In this document: positions 26,148-34,859 of the stretch, in pieces | Layout: each line of letters opens with the position of its first letter | Numbering within the stretch: the first letter of the stretch is position 1 | Assembly (NCBI RefSeq): GCF_964332355.1 | Contig: NZ_OZ201293.1 | Span: 2,108,001 to 2,172,000 of the forward strand | Source: Imbroritus primus | Lineage (GTDB): Bacteria > Pseudomonadota > Gammaproteobacteria > Burkholderiales > Burkholderiaceae | Length of the DNA stretch: 64,000 nucleotides | Reading direction: 5' to 3' | Position numbers and translations under genes: made by a program | Notes under the pieces: model-generated | What the model saw: only the letters and a program-made list of their open reading frames with translations | What the model was told of the DNA's origin: nothing | Database searches by the model: none

Positions 26148-26567
26148 TCAGTAGCGGCTGCCCTCCGGCTTCGCCTGCGTGGCGTAGCTTTCGATCGAGT
26201 AGCGGATGGTGCGCCCCGGCTCTTCCTGGCGGACCAGGCGGAAGCCCGGTTCATCGGCCGGCCGGTTGACGATGAAGGACGTCACCACCGACTCGACGGT
26301 ATGGGTGTTGTCGAACGCCGTCACGCGGATGTAGTGGTTGGGAAACGTCTTTCGGCAGTTGTTGATCTCCTGCAGGATGCCGGCGGCATCGCGCAGGTCG
26401 AACATCGGCAGGCCGAACATCTCCCAGTAGGTATTGCGCGGGTGCGGATCGTCGGTGTATTCGATGCCGACGGCCCAGCCCTTGTCGAGGCAGTAGTTCA
26501 GCTGCTTGGTGATCTGCTCGTCGGTCAGCTCGGGCAGGAAAGAAAAAGTGCCTTGTGTGATGCGCAT
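26148..26567 (-). CDS. cbbS: RubisCO small subunit, form IC (red type)
   Basis: A 139-residue small subunit. MRITQGTFSFLPELTDEQI is the red-type start and the C-terminal extension (SIESYATQAKPEGSRY), which forms the extra beta-hairpin of red-type enzymes, is present. NTYWEMFGLPMFDL is the conserved core strand. It follows cbbL after 60 bases and assembles with it as an L8S8 complex. Confidence 0.97.
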   Translation of the reverse strand: MRITQGTFSFLPELTDEQITKQLNYCLDKGWAVGIEYTDDPHPRNTYWEMFGLPMFDLRDAAGILQEINNCRKTFPNHYIRVTAFDNTHTVESVVTSFIVNRPADEPGFRLVRQEEPGRTIRYSIESYATQAKPEGSRY

Positions 26568-26627
26568 GGTGTCCTCGCGTTCGGTAGGTTGCGGGTAGTC
26601 GATTCAGGCGACGGTTCAGTCGGCCGG

Positions 26628-28091
26628 TCAGGCAACGGAAGCGGTCGGCACGAAGTCGGACGTATCCGTCGGCGTGTAGTTGAAGGTGATGTCGCCCCAG
26701 GTATCGAGCGCAGCCTTGAGCGGCGTGCACCAGCGCGCGGCGTCGCGGAGGATCTCCGGACCCTCGTTGAGAATGTCGCGGCCTTCGTTGCGTGCCAGCA
26801 CCATCGCCTCCAGCGCCACGCGGTTGGCCGTGGCACCGGCCTGGATACCTTGCGGATGGCCGATGGTGCCGCCGCCGAACTGCAGCACCACGTCATCGCC
26901 GAACAGATCTAGAAGCTGGTGCATCTGGCCGGCGTGAATGCCGCCCGAGGCGACCGGCATGACCTTGCGCAGCGAGGCCCAGTCCTGGTCGAAGAACAGG
27001 CCACGCGGCAGGTCCTGCCGGGTGATGGCATCGCGGCACACGTTGTAGTAGCCCTGCACGGTCAGCGGATCGCCTTCCAGCTTGCCGACCGCGGTGCCGG
27101 TGTGCATGTGGTCGACCCCGGCCAGGCGCAGCCATTTGGCGATCACCCGGAACGACACGCCGTGGTTCTTCTGCCGCGTGTAGGTGCCATGACCGGCGCG
27201 GTGCAGGTGGAGGATCATGTCGTTCTGGCGGCACCAGTTCGCCATCGACTGGATGGCGGTCCAGCCGACCACCAGGTCGATCATGACGATGACCGAGCCG
27301 AGGTCCTTGGCGAATTCGGCGCGGCGGTACATCTCTTCCATCGTCCCGGCGGTGACGTTCAGATAGCTGCCCTTGACCTCGCCGGTGGCGGCGGAGGCCT
27401 TGTTGACGGCATCCATCACGAACAGGAAACGGTCGCGCCAGTGCATGAACGGTTGCGAGTTAATGTTCTCGTCATCCTTCATGAAATCGAGACCGCCCTT
27501 CAGGCCCTCGTACACCACGCGCCCATAGTTGCGGCCCGACAGGCCAAGCTTGGGCTTGGTGGTGGCGCCGAGCAGCGGCCGGCCGAACTTGTCGAGGCGC
27601 TCGCGCTCGACGATGATGCCCGTCGGCGGGCCGGCAAACGTCTTCACGTAGGACACGGGGAACTGCATGTCTTCGAGGCGCGCGGCCTTGATCGGCTTGA
27701 AGCTGAAGACGTTGCCGATGATCGAGGCGGTGAGGTTGGTGATCGAGCCTTCCTCGAACAGCGACAGATCGTATGCCACCCAGCAGAAATGCTGCTCGGG
27801 ATTGTTGGGCACCGGCTCGACGCGGTAGGCCTTGGCGCGGTACATATCGCAGGCGGTCAGGCGGTCGGTCCACACCACGGTCCAAGTCGCGGTGGACGAT
27901 TCGCCTGCCACGGCCGCGGCCGCTTCGACCGGATCGACACCTTCCTGCGGCGTAATGCGGAACAGCGCGATGACATCGGTGGCCTTGGGCTGGTAGTCGG
28001 GTTCCCAGTAGCCCATCTCACGATACTTCATGACGCCCGCGTCGTAGCGCTTGCGGGGCTGTGCAGTCACGGCTTTGTCAGGTGCGTTCAT
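26628..28091 (-). CDS. cbbL: RubisCO large subunit, form IC
   Basis: Ribulose-1,5-bisphosphate carboxylase large subunit of 487 residues. Catalytic Lys179 is in GATTKPKLGLS, the carbamylated Lys205 with its metal-binding Asp and Glu is in LDFMKDDENINSQPF, loop 6 region is VMPVASGGIHAGQ and the phosphate site is LQFGGGTIGHPQG. Length, the extended N-terminus (MNAPDKAVTAQPRKRYDAGV) and the neighbouring cbbX place it in red-type form IC. First gene of the cbb operon; transcription probably depends on CbbR. Confidence 0.98.
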   Translation of the reverse strand: MNAPDKAVTAQPRKRYDAGVMKYREMGYWEPDYQPKATDVIALFRITPQEGVDPVEAAAAVAGESSTATWTVVWTDRLTACDMYRAKAYRVEPVPNNPEQHFCWVAYDLSLFEEGSITNLTASIIGNVFSFKPIKAARLEDMQFPVSYVKTFAGPPTGIIVERERLDKFGRPLLGATTKPKLGLSGRNYGRVVYEGLKGGLDFMKDDENINSQPFMHWRDRFLFVMDAVNKASAATGEVKGSYLNVTAGTMEEMYRRAEFAKDLGSVIVMIDLVVGWTAIQSMANWCRQNDMILHLHRAGHGTYTRQKNHGVSFRVIAKWLRLAGVDHMHTGTAVGKLEGDPLTVQGYYNVCRDAITRQDLPRGLFFDQDWASLRKVMPVASGGIHAGQMHQLLDLFGDDVVLQFGGGTIGHPQGIQAGATANRVALEAMVLARNEGRDILNEGPEILRDAARWCTPLKAALDTWGDITFNYTPTDTSDFVPTASVA

Positions 28092-28231
28092 TTTCGGGTC
28101 CTCATTGGCGACGGGAGTGGAGTCAAAAAGTGGTGTCGAGAATTTGTGTCAGTGAGGAAACGATAATGAAATAGATGTATCAGGTAAATTCAGATATTCT
28201 TTGCCTCTATATAAGCTATGACTTAACTATC
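28092..28231. promoter_or_regulatory. cbbR-cbbL divergent promoter region with CbbR-like sites
   Basis: A 140-base AT-rich spacer between divergent cbbR and cbbL. It contains TCA-GGTAAAT-TCA (28180-28192), which fits the TNA-N7-TNA half-site pattern described for CbbR, inside the wider dyad TATC-N11-GATA (28178-28196), a LysR-type T-N11-A arrangement. A second imperfect dyad ATAAG-N6-CTTA lies nearer cbbR. These are candidates; no promoter hexamers could be fixed with confidence. Confidence 0.6.
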
Positions 28232-29212
28232 ATGTCGCTGCTCCGTTCCCTGACCCTGCGCCAGCTGCAGATCTTCGTCACCGCCGCGCGCCACGCCAGC
28301 TTTGTTCGCACGGCGGAGGAGCTGCACCTGACCCAGCCCGCGGTATCGATGCAGATCAAGCAGCTCGAGGGCGTGGTCGGGCTACCGCTGTTCGAGCGCG
28401 TGGGCCGCACGCTCGCCCTGACCGAAACCGGCGACCGCCTGCTGCACCACGCCTCGCGCATCCTCGGCGAGGTGAAGGATGCGGAAGACGGCCTGCAGGG
28501 CTTGAAAGGCATCGACCGCGGTTCGATCACCATCGGCATGATCAGCACGGCCAAGTACTTCGTCCCGCGCCTGCTGGCGGAATACACCAAGCGCTATCCC
28601 GGCGTGGACGTGCATATCGCCGAGGGCAACCGCGAGAAACTGCTGCGCATGCTGCAGGACAACGTCATCGATCTCGCGGTGATGGGCCGCCCGCCGGTGG
28701 AACTCGATGCCATTTCCGAGCCGATCGCGACCCATCCGCATGTGCTGGTCGCGGCCATCTCGCACCCGCTGCAGGCTGCCGAACGCTTCGATCTGCAAGA
28801 ACTGCGCCACGAGACTTTCCTGCTGCGCGAGCCAGGTTCCGGCACGCGCACGGTGGCCGAGCAGATGTTCCGCAATCACCTGTTTACGCCGGCCAAAGCG
28901 GTCACCCTGGGCAGTAACGAAACCATCAAGCAGGCTGTCATGGCGGGCATGGGCATCAGCCTGTTGTCACTGCACACTCTGTCACTCGAGTTGCGCACCC
29001 GGGAGATCGCCATCCTCGATGTGGCGGGCACGCCCATCGACCGCGTCTGGCATATCGTGCACATGCGCAGCAAGCGGCTGTCGCCGGCCAGCGAGGTGTG
29101 CCGCAGCTTCGTGCTCGAGCATGCCGCCCCTTACCTGCAGGAGCGCTATCTGGGCTTGATGCGGCACCACGCGCCGCCGCAGGCACGTACCGCCACGCCG
29201 CCACCAGCCTGA
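28232..29212 (+). CDS. cbbR: LysR-type regulator of the cbb operon
   Basis: CbbR, 326 residues, the transcriptional activator of Calvin cycle genes. The helix-turn-helix lies in residues about 7-66 (LTLRQLQIFVTAARHASFVR, AAEELHLTQ-like EELHLTQPAVSMQIKQLE), followed by a periplasmic-binding-protein-like effector domain (GSITIGMISTAKYFVPRLL). Divergent orientation 140 bases from cbbL is the classical arrangement. The frame is open back to 28175, but ATG 28232 gives the family N-terminus. The C-terminal 20 residues are Pro/Ala-rich. Confidence 0.95.
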   Translation: MSLLRSLTLRQLQIFVTAARHASFVRTAEELHLTQPAVSMQIKQLEGVVGLPLFERVGRTLALTETGDRLLHHASRILGEVKDAEDGLQGLKGIDRGSITIGMISTAKYFVPRLLAEYTKRYPGVDVHIAEGNREKLLRMLQDNVIDLAVMGRPPVELDAISEPIATHPHVLVAAISHPLQAAERFDLQELRHETFLLREPGSGTRTVAEQMFRNHLFTPAKAVTLGSNETIKQAVMAGMGISLLSLHTLSLELRTREIAILDVAGTPIDRVWHIVHMRSKRLSPASEVCRSFVLEHAAPYLQERYLGLMRHHAPPQARTATPPPA

Positions 29213-29345
29213 CACCCGCCTCCATCGCCGGGCAGGGCTGAAGGCGTGCCGAGCCGGTATAATCCGGGCTTGCCTTTATCGGCCTCAATCGCTCATCCGC
29301 GCTGGCGCGCACACCGCGCACGGCCGCCCGTTCTTGCAGATCGCC

Positions 29346-30206
29346 ATGCAGATCATCAACATTTCCGCCTACAAATTCATCACGCTCGACGACACTGCCG
29401 AGCTACGCCCACGCATGCTTGCGCAGTGCGAACTGCATGCGCTCAAGGGCACCATCCTGCTCGCGCCCGAGGGCATCAACATGTTCCTGGCAGGACCGCG
29501 CGAGGCAATCGACGGTTTCATGGCATGGCTGAGGCAAGATGCGCGCTTTGCAGATATCGAGCCGAAGGAGAGTCCCTCCGATTCGCAGCCGTTCAAGCGC
29601 ATGCTGGTGCGGCTGAAGAAGGAGATCATCACCATGCGCATGCCGCTGATCCGCCCGGAGGAAGGCCGCGCGCCGTCCGTGGCGCCGGCGACGCTCAAGC
29701 GCTGGCTCGACCAGGGCCACGACGACGCCGGCCGCGAGGTGGTCTTGCTGGACACGCGCAATGCCTTCGAGGTGGATGTGGGGACGTTCGAACAGGCGCG
29801 CGATTACCGCATTACCAAGTTCACGGAGTTTCCGGAACAAGTGGCGACGCACCGCGACGAATTCGCAGGCAAGACCGTGGTGTCGTTCTGCACGGGCGGG
29901 ATCCGCTGCGAGAAGGCAGCAATCCACATGCAGGAGGCCGGCATCGAGCATGTGTACCAGCTCGAGGGCGGCATTCTGAAATACTTCGAGGAAGTGGGCG
30001 GCGAACACTACAAGGGCGACTGCTTCGTCTTCGACTACCGCACCGCCCTCAATCCACAACTGCTGCCGGCAGGACCCAAGCAGTGCTTTGCCTGCCGCGC
30101 GGTAGTCACGCCGCTGGAACAGAAATCGCCGGACTACCAGCCCGGCGTGAAATGCCCGCATTGCGCGGGGCGCCAAGGCAAGCACGGCGACACGCGCGCT
30201 GCCTGA
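29346..30206 (+). CDS. trhO: tRNA uridine(34) hydroxylase TrhO, rhodanese-like
   Basis: TrhO (YceA family) uses oxygen to hydroxylate U34 of some tRNAs to 5-hydroxyuridine. The 286-residue protein has an N-terminal ferredoxin-like domain (GTILLAPEGINMFLAG) and a rhodanese domain with active-site loop VSFCTGGIRCEKAA. A C-terminal Cys-rich part (CFACRAVV and CPHCAG) probably binds a metal. ATG 29346 is used; a TTG at 29334 is in frame. Monocistronic by position. Confidence 0.9.
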   Translation: MQIINISAYKFITLDDTAELRPRMLAQCELHALKGTILLAPEGINMFLAGPREAIDGFMAWLRQDARFADIEPKESPSDSQPFKRMLVRLKKEIITMRMPLIRPEEGRAPSVAPATLKRWLDQGHDDAGREVVLLDTRNAFEVDVGTFEQARDYRITKFTEFPEQVATHRDEFAGKTVVSFCTGGIRCEKAAIHMQEAGIEHVYQLEGGILKYFEEVGGEHYKGDCFVFDYRTALNPQLLPAGPKQCFACRAVVTPLEQKSPDYQPGVKCPHCAGRQGKHGDTRAA

Positions 30207-30237
30207 CAGACCGGCCGACACAGCACCGGTCCCGCGC

Positions 30238-30257
30238 GACGGCGGGCTGTCGCCGTC
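30238..30257. terminator. Hairpin between convergent trhO and pirin genes
   Basis: GACGGCG (30238-30244) pairs with CGCCGTC (30251-30257) over a six-base loop. No T-tract follows on either strand, so function as a terminator is uncertain. Confidence 0.35.
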
Positions 30258-30272
30258 AGCGCCCACCCGGGA

Positions 30273-30968
30273 TCAGGGCAGGTCGAACACTAGCACCTCG
30301 GCGCCCTTGCCACCCGACACCTCCACCTGCGCGACATCCGTCAGCTTGGCGGCATCGCCGGCCTGCAGCGCCTGTCCGTTGACCGTGAGCGCGCCGCGCG
30401 CGAGGTGCACATAGGCGCGCCGGCCTGCAGCGATGGGCAGCGAGGCCTGCTCGGCGCCATCGAACAGGCCGACATACAGGCGCGCATCCTGATGCATGCG
30501 CACCGAGCCTTCCGCGCCGTCCGGGCTGGCCACCAGACGCAGGCGGCCGCGCTTGTCGGCATCATCGAAGTGTGCTTCCTCGTAGCCCGGGGTCACGCCC
30601 TGGCGATCCGGCACGATCCAGATCTGCAGCAGGTGGGTGCTACCGCCGGCATGGTTGAATTCCGAGTGCTGCACACCCGTGCCCGCGCTCATGCGCTGCA
30701 CGTCGCCAGGACGGATCACGCTGCCGTTGCCCATGCTGTCCTTGTGCGCGAGTTCACCGTCGAGCACGTAGGTAATGATCTCCATATCGCGGTGGCCGTG
30801 GGTGCCGAAGCCCTGGTGCGCGGCGATGCGGTCGTCATTGATGACGCGCAGCGGGCCGAAGTGCATGTGGGCCGGATCGTAGTAGTCGGCGAAGGAAAAG
30901 CTGTGATACGACTGCAGCCAGCCATGGTCGGCATATCCGCGTTCCGCGCTCTTTCTGATTTCAATCAT
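30273..30968 (-). CDS. Pirin family protein (YhhW-like bicupin)
   Basis: A 231-residue bicupin of the YhhW/pirin family. The first cupin carries the metal ligands in HMHFGPLRV, GFGTHGHRDMEII and the HSEFNHAGG block (three His and one Glu), which define the metal site of quercetinase-active pirins. The second cupin is degenerate. It is divergent from a LysR regulator, the common arrangement for pirin genes in Burkholderiales, and is probably under its control. Physiological substrate is not known. Confidence 0.9.
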   Translation of the reverse strand: MIEIRKSAERGYADHGWLQSYHSFSFADYYDPAHMHFGPLRVINDDRIAAHQGFGTHGHRDMEIITYVLDGELAHKDSMGNGSVIRPGDVQRMSAGTGVQHSEFNHAGGSTHLLQIWIVPDRQGVTPGYEEAHFDDADKRGRLRLVASPDGAEGSVRMHQDARLYVGLFDGAEQASLPIAAGRRAYVHLARGALTVNGQALQAGDAAKLTDVAQVEVSGGKGAEVLVFDLP

Positions 30969-31104
30969 TTTGATGATCCTCCTGAATGGCTGTCCGGCGG
31001 GCCAGGCTCCACGTGATCGGACGATGGAACGGCTTCCGGCATCGCATGCTTTGCATGATAGGTGGTGTGCGCTATAGTGAAGCGCATGCCATTTGATGCA
31101 ATTC

Positions 31105-31119
31105 TTCAGTAAATCTGAA
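31105..31119. promoter_or_regulatory. Perfect LysR-type operator TTCAG-N5-CTGAA
   Basis: TTCAG-TAAAT-CTGAA is a perfect 15-base dyad with the T-N11-A pattern of LysR sites. It ends one base before the start codon of the LysR gene at 31121, so a bound regulator would cover the start and autorepress. It also lies 137 bases from the divergent pirin start. Confidence 0.6.
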
Positions 31120-31120
31120 T

Positions 31121-32035
31121 ATGCCGCTCTCCCTCGAATCCCTGGAAGTGCTGGACGCCATCGAACGCAAGGGCAGTTTTGCCGCTGCGGCCCATGAAAT
31201 GGGCAAGGTGCCGTCCGCCCTCACCTACGTGGTCCGCAAGCTCGAAGAAGATCTCGACGTGCTGCTGTTCGACCGCCGCCGCCACCGCGCTGAACTGACG
31301 CCGGCAGGCCGTGCCCTGCTCGACGAGGGTCGCCACCTGCTGCACGCGGCCGACGAACTGGAACGGCGTGTAAAACGGCTGGCGACCGGCTGGGAATCGA
31401 CGCTGACCATCGTGGTCGACGACCTCATCCACTTCCGCGCGCTGCTGCCGGTGATCCAGGATTTCTATGCGGACAACCAGGCGACGCGGCTGCGCTTTGC
31501 CAAGGAAGTACTCGGCGGCACCTGGGATGCGCTGGTCGCCAACCGCGCCGACCTGCTGATCGGCGGCGCCTACGACGTCCCCAGCAGCCAGGGCTACCAG
31601 ACGCGCCCGCTGGGCCAATTGCCGTTCGTATTCGTGGTGGCTGCGCAGCATCCGCTGGCTACCGTGCCCGGCCCGCTTTCCGGCCCGACCATCGCCCAGC
31701 ATCGCAGCGTGGCCGTCGGCGACACGTCGCGCAACCTGCCGGCGCGCACGCACGGCATCATGGCCGGGCAGGATGTGCTGGTGGTGCCGACGATGCGCGA
31801 CAAGGTGGATGCACAGGTACGCGGACTTGGCTGCGGCTGGCTGCCGGCGCCGCTGGCGCAACCGTACATCGAGTCCGGCGCGCTGGTGCCCAAGGAAACG
31901 CTGGAAGTTCGTGCACCCGGAACCTTCCAGGTGGCATGGCGGACGGCCAACCGTGGCAAGGCATTGCAATGGTGGGTAAAAAAACTCGAGGACACGCGCC
32001 TCGCGGAGGCCCTGCTCGTCCAGCCGCCGGTGTGA
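31121..32035 (+). CDS. LysR family regulator, divergent from pirin
   Basis: A 304-residue LysR regulator of the group that commonly sits divergent to pirin genes. The winged helix-turn-helix is residues about 1-60 (SLEVLDAIERKGSFAAAAHE, PSALTYVVRKLEEDLDVLLF) and the effector domain follows from about 90. No Shine-Dalgarno precedes ATG 31121; the bases there belong to the operator dyad, so translation may be from a very short leader. gluQ starts one base after its stop, and the two may be co-transcribed. Confidence 0.88.
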   Translation: MPLSLESLEVLDAIERKGSFAAAAHEMGKVPSALTYVVRKLEEDLDVLLFDRRRHRAELTPAGRALLDEGRHLLHAADELERRVKRLATGWESTLTIVVDDLIHFRALLPVIQDFYADNQATRLRFAKEVLGGTWDALVANRADLLIGGAYDVPSSQGYQTRPLGQLPFVFVVAAQHPLATVPGPLSGPTIAQHRSVAVGDTSRNLPARTHGIMAGQDVLVVPTMRDKVDAQVRGLGCGWLPAPLAQPYIESGALVPKETLEVRAPGTFQVAWRTANRGKALQWWVKKLEDTRLAEALLVQPPV

Positions 32036-32036
32036 C

Positions 32037-32921
32037 ATGACAGGCGTTCGCTACCGGGGCCGCTTTGCTCCCTCGCCCACCGGCCCGCTGCATCTCGGCT
32101 CACTGGTGGCGGCCCTCGCCAGCTGGCTGGATGCGCGCGCCCACGACGGCGCCTGGCTGGTCCGCATCGAGGACATCGACCACCCGCGCTGCATCCCGGG
32201 CGCCGCAGAGGACATCCTCGCCACACTCGCTGGCTTTGGGCTGCTGCCCGATGCACCACCGCTGTGGCAAAGCACGCGCTCGGCGCAATACAGCGCGGCC
32301 CTCGACCGGCTGCGCGACCGCGGCATGCTGTATCCCTGCGGCTGTAGCCGCAAGGACATCACCGAAGCGCTGACCCGTGTGCGCCAGCGCCACCAGACGC
32401 TCGGCTATCCCGGCACCTGCCGCGACGGGCTGCACGGCAAACCGGTGCGCGCCTGGCGCGTACGCGTGCCGGAGGCGGGACAGGACACGGTCTGCTTCGA
32501 CGATCGCTGGCAGGGCCGCTTCTGCCAGCCGCTGGCTGACGATGTGGGTGATTTCGTGCTGAAGCGGGCCGACGGCTTGTGGGCGTATCAGCTGGCTGTG
32601 GTGGTGGATGACGGCGAGCAGGGCATCACCGACATCGTGCGTGGCATGGACCTGCTCGATTCAACGCCACGGCAGATCCATCTACAGCATCTGCTGGGCC
32701 TGCCGCAGCCGCGTTACCTGCACGTGCCGCTGATTCTCGACGCACACGGCGACAAGCTGAGCAAGCAGACGGGCGCCACCGCCATCGATCATCGCGAGCC
32801 GCTGGTAGCACTGCAAAAGGCAGCGCGTCATCTGGGTCTGGAGATCGCCGCGCAGGACCGCGCGGCGTTTCTGGAACAGGCTGTGCGCGCGTGGCGCGCC
32901 CGCCATGCCTTGGCGGCCTGA
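32037..32921 (+). CDS. gluQ: Glutamyl-Q tRNA(Asp) synthetase
   Basis: A 294-residue GluRS paralogue without an anticodon-binding domain that glutamylates queuosine 34 of tRNA-Asp. The HIGH-like motif is RFAPSPTGPLHLGSLVAAL, the zinc ligands are CGCSRKD and GTCR, and the KMSKS-like motif is DKLSKQTGA. Length and lack of a C-terminal domain separate it from GltX. It follows the LysR stop by one base. Confidence 0.93.
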   Translation: MTGVRYRGRFAPSPTGPLHLGSLVAALASWLDARAHDGAWLVRIEDIDHPRCIPGAAEDILATLAGFGLLPDAPPLWQSTRSAQYSAALDRLRDRGMLYPCGCSRKDITEALTRVRQRHQTLGYPGTCRDGLHGKPVRAWRVRVPEAGQDTVCFDDRWQGRFCQPLADDVGDFVLKRADGLWAYQLAVVVDDGEQGITDIVRGMDLLDSTPRQIHLQHLLGLPQPRYLHVPLILDAHGDKLSKQTGATAIDHREPLVALQKAARHLGLEIAAQDRAAFLEQAVRAWRARHALAA

Positions 32922-32961
32922 TATCGGGTATCGAAGACCGGCAGGACGATCAGGATGTCGA

Positions 32962-34485
32962 TCAGGCCTTGCGAGCGAGGCCACCGAGCAAGGCTGCCAC
33001 GGGACGCTTGCCAGGCTTGACCGGCGCACGGCTGCGCTCGGCAGCCGGGGCTTCAGGCATGGCCTTCGTGGCGGTCGGACGCGCCACTTCCTCGTAGGGT
33101 CTGGAGAAGATGGGATCGTCCGGCACGCGCGGTGCACTCGGCAGGCGGCGCGGCTCGTATCCGTGCCCGTCGGCACGGCCATCGCCACGGCGCTCGCTAC
33201 GCTCGCCGCGTCCGCCACGATCACGCCCATAGCGTTCGCTGCGCTCGCCACGGTCGGCGCGCTGGTAATGATCGCCACGCTCACTACGCTCGCCACGGCG
33301 GTCTTCTTCCATCGCGAAGCCCTGCAGTTCGGCACGGGGCACCGCACGCTTCAACAGCTTCTCGATATCGGCCAGCAGGCGCTCGTCACCGGGCGCGCAC
33401 AGCGACATGGCATCGCCGGTCGCGCCGGCACGTCCGGTCCGGCCGATACGGTGGACATAGTCTTCCGCGTTGTACGGCAGATCGAAATTGATCACGCACG
33501 GCATGTCGGCAATATCGAGGCCGCGCGCCGCTACATCGGTAGCCACCAGTGCATCGATGGTGCCCTGCTTGAATCCCTCGAGCGTCTGCATGCGCTCGCT
33601 TTGTGTCTTGTCGCCGTGAATGGCCGAGGCATTGATGCCTTCGCGCTCAAGCTGGCGCGCCAGGCGCGAACAACCCAGCTTGCTGTTGGTAAAGACGATG
33701 CACTGCTTGGGGAGGCCCTGCTCGGCGCGCTGCTTCAGCAGGTGGACGACTGCTGCCTGCTTGCGTGCCTCGGGCACCATGAAGACCTGCTGCGTCACAT
33801 TGGACGACGCGGAGTTGCTGCGCGCCACTTCGATGGTAACGGGATCGCGCAGGTAGCTCGCGGCCAGCTTCTTGATGTCGCCCGAGAAGGTCGCCGAAAA
33901 CAGCAGTGTCTGGCGCTGGGCCGGCAGCAGGTTGAGGATGCGCTGCAGATCCGGCAGGAAGCCCATGTCGAGCATGCGATCGGCCTCGTCGAGCACCAGC
34001 ATCTGTACCTGCGACAGGTTCACCGTCTTCTGCTGCACATGGTCGAGCAGGCGGCCCGGCGTAGCCACCAGGATTTCCACGCCGCGCCGCAGTTCGGCGG
34101 TCTGCGGATTCATGTCGACACCGCCGAACACGACGGTGCTGCGCAGCGCGGTGTGCTTGGCGTACTTTGCCACGTTGTCGTAGACCTGGTCAGCCAGTTC
34201 GCGCGTCGGCGTCAGCATCAGGGCGCGCACTGGGTGGCGCGCCGGCGAGGTGCTGGTGCTGGCGAACGGCAGCAGGCGCTGGATGATCGGCAGCGAGAAT
34301 CCCGCCGTCTTGCCGGTGCCGGTCTGGGCGGCGCCCATGACATCGCGGCCCTGCATCACCACCGGAATGGCCTGCGCCTGGATCGGCGTGGCCACGCGGT
34401 AGCCCTGCTCGGTGATGGCGCGAAGAATATCGGCGTGCAGGCCGAAGGAGTCGAACGTGGTGTCTGCTTGAGCTGTGTCTGTCAT
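32962..34485 (-). CDS. rhlE: DEAD-box RNA helicase RhlE
   Basis: A 507-residue ATP-dependent RNA helicase. All family motifs are visible: Q motif VATPIQAQAIP, motif I GAAQTGTGKTAGF, Ia TPTRELADQ, II VLDEADRMLDMGF, III FSATFS, and VI HRIGRTGRAG. The C-terminal 120 residues are basic and Arg-rich with three RGERSER repeats (GERSERGD, RGERSERYG, RGERSERRG), typical of RNA-binding tails, and end in an RhlE-like PGKRPVAALLGGLARK. ATG 34485 is chosen; the open frame upstream to 34608 is Pro/Ala-rich leader. Involved in ribosome maturation and cold growth in relatives. Confidence 0.93.
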   Translation of the reverse strand: MTDTAQADTTFDSFGLHADILRAITEQGYRVATPIQAQAIPVVMQGRDVMGAAQTGTGKTAGFSLPIIQRLLPFASTSTSPARHPVRALMLTPTRELADQVYDNVAKYAKHTALRSTVVFGGVDMNPQTAELRRGVEILVATPGRLLDHVQQKTVNLSQVQMLVLDEADRMLDMGFLPDLQRILNLLPAQRQTLLFSATFSGDIKKLAASYLRDPVTIEVARSNSASSNVTQQVFMVPEARKQAAVVHLLKQRAEQGLPKQCIVFTNSKLGCSRLARQLEREGINASAIHGDKTQSERMQTLEGFKQGTIDALVATDVAARGLDIADMPCVINFDLPYNAEDYVHRIGRTGRAGATGDAMSLCAPGDERLLADIEKLLKRAVPRAELQGFAMEEDRRGERSERGDHYQRADRGERSERYGRDRGGRGERSERRGDGRADGHGYEPRRLPSAPRVPDDPIFSRPYEEVARPTATKAMPEAPAAERSRAPVKPGKRPVAALLGGLARKA

Positions 34486-34859
34486 GGATGGGTAATGCGT
34501 GCGGGCGGCGGGCGGGAGTTGGGAGCAGGCAGGAGAACCGTGAATCGGCGCCTCGGCCGACCGTGCCGGGCATGATATGTGCCCTGCGGGATCGCTCGCG
34601 TTCCGCAAAAATCGGGCGCCAGATGCGCCACTAAAACGTTGATTATATTACGTTTGACTCGCAAGAACGAATCCGGGCCGCGAGAAGGCGCGCGACCGGG
34701 GCATTTATTGCCGTCAAAACAACACCCCTGCGACAAGACGTGGGGAGCCTACGGCTGGAACGGCCACCATCCGGCTGTCCGCCCGGCATGCCGTACACGC
34801 CGCCCTGCTCCGCTGTCACAACGCGGCAGGGGCGGGCTGTCGGGAACCAAGCAATCCGC
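34486..34859. promoter_or_regulatory. 374-bp spacer with a candidate rhlE promoter
   Basis: No gene is seen. A perfect sigma-70 minus-10 hexamer TATAAT reads on the minus strand at 34642-34647 in the only AT-rich patch of the spacer. No matching minus-35 is at the ideal distance. It would give rhlE a 5' untranslated leader of about 150 bases. The part nearer the LysR gene holds nothing recognisable. Confidence 0.45.

Noticed and set aside
32905..34575. A 556-codon plus-strand open frame opposite rhlE
   Set aside because: Antisense shadow of a clear DEAD-box helicase.
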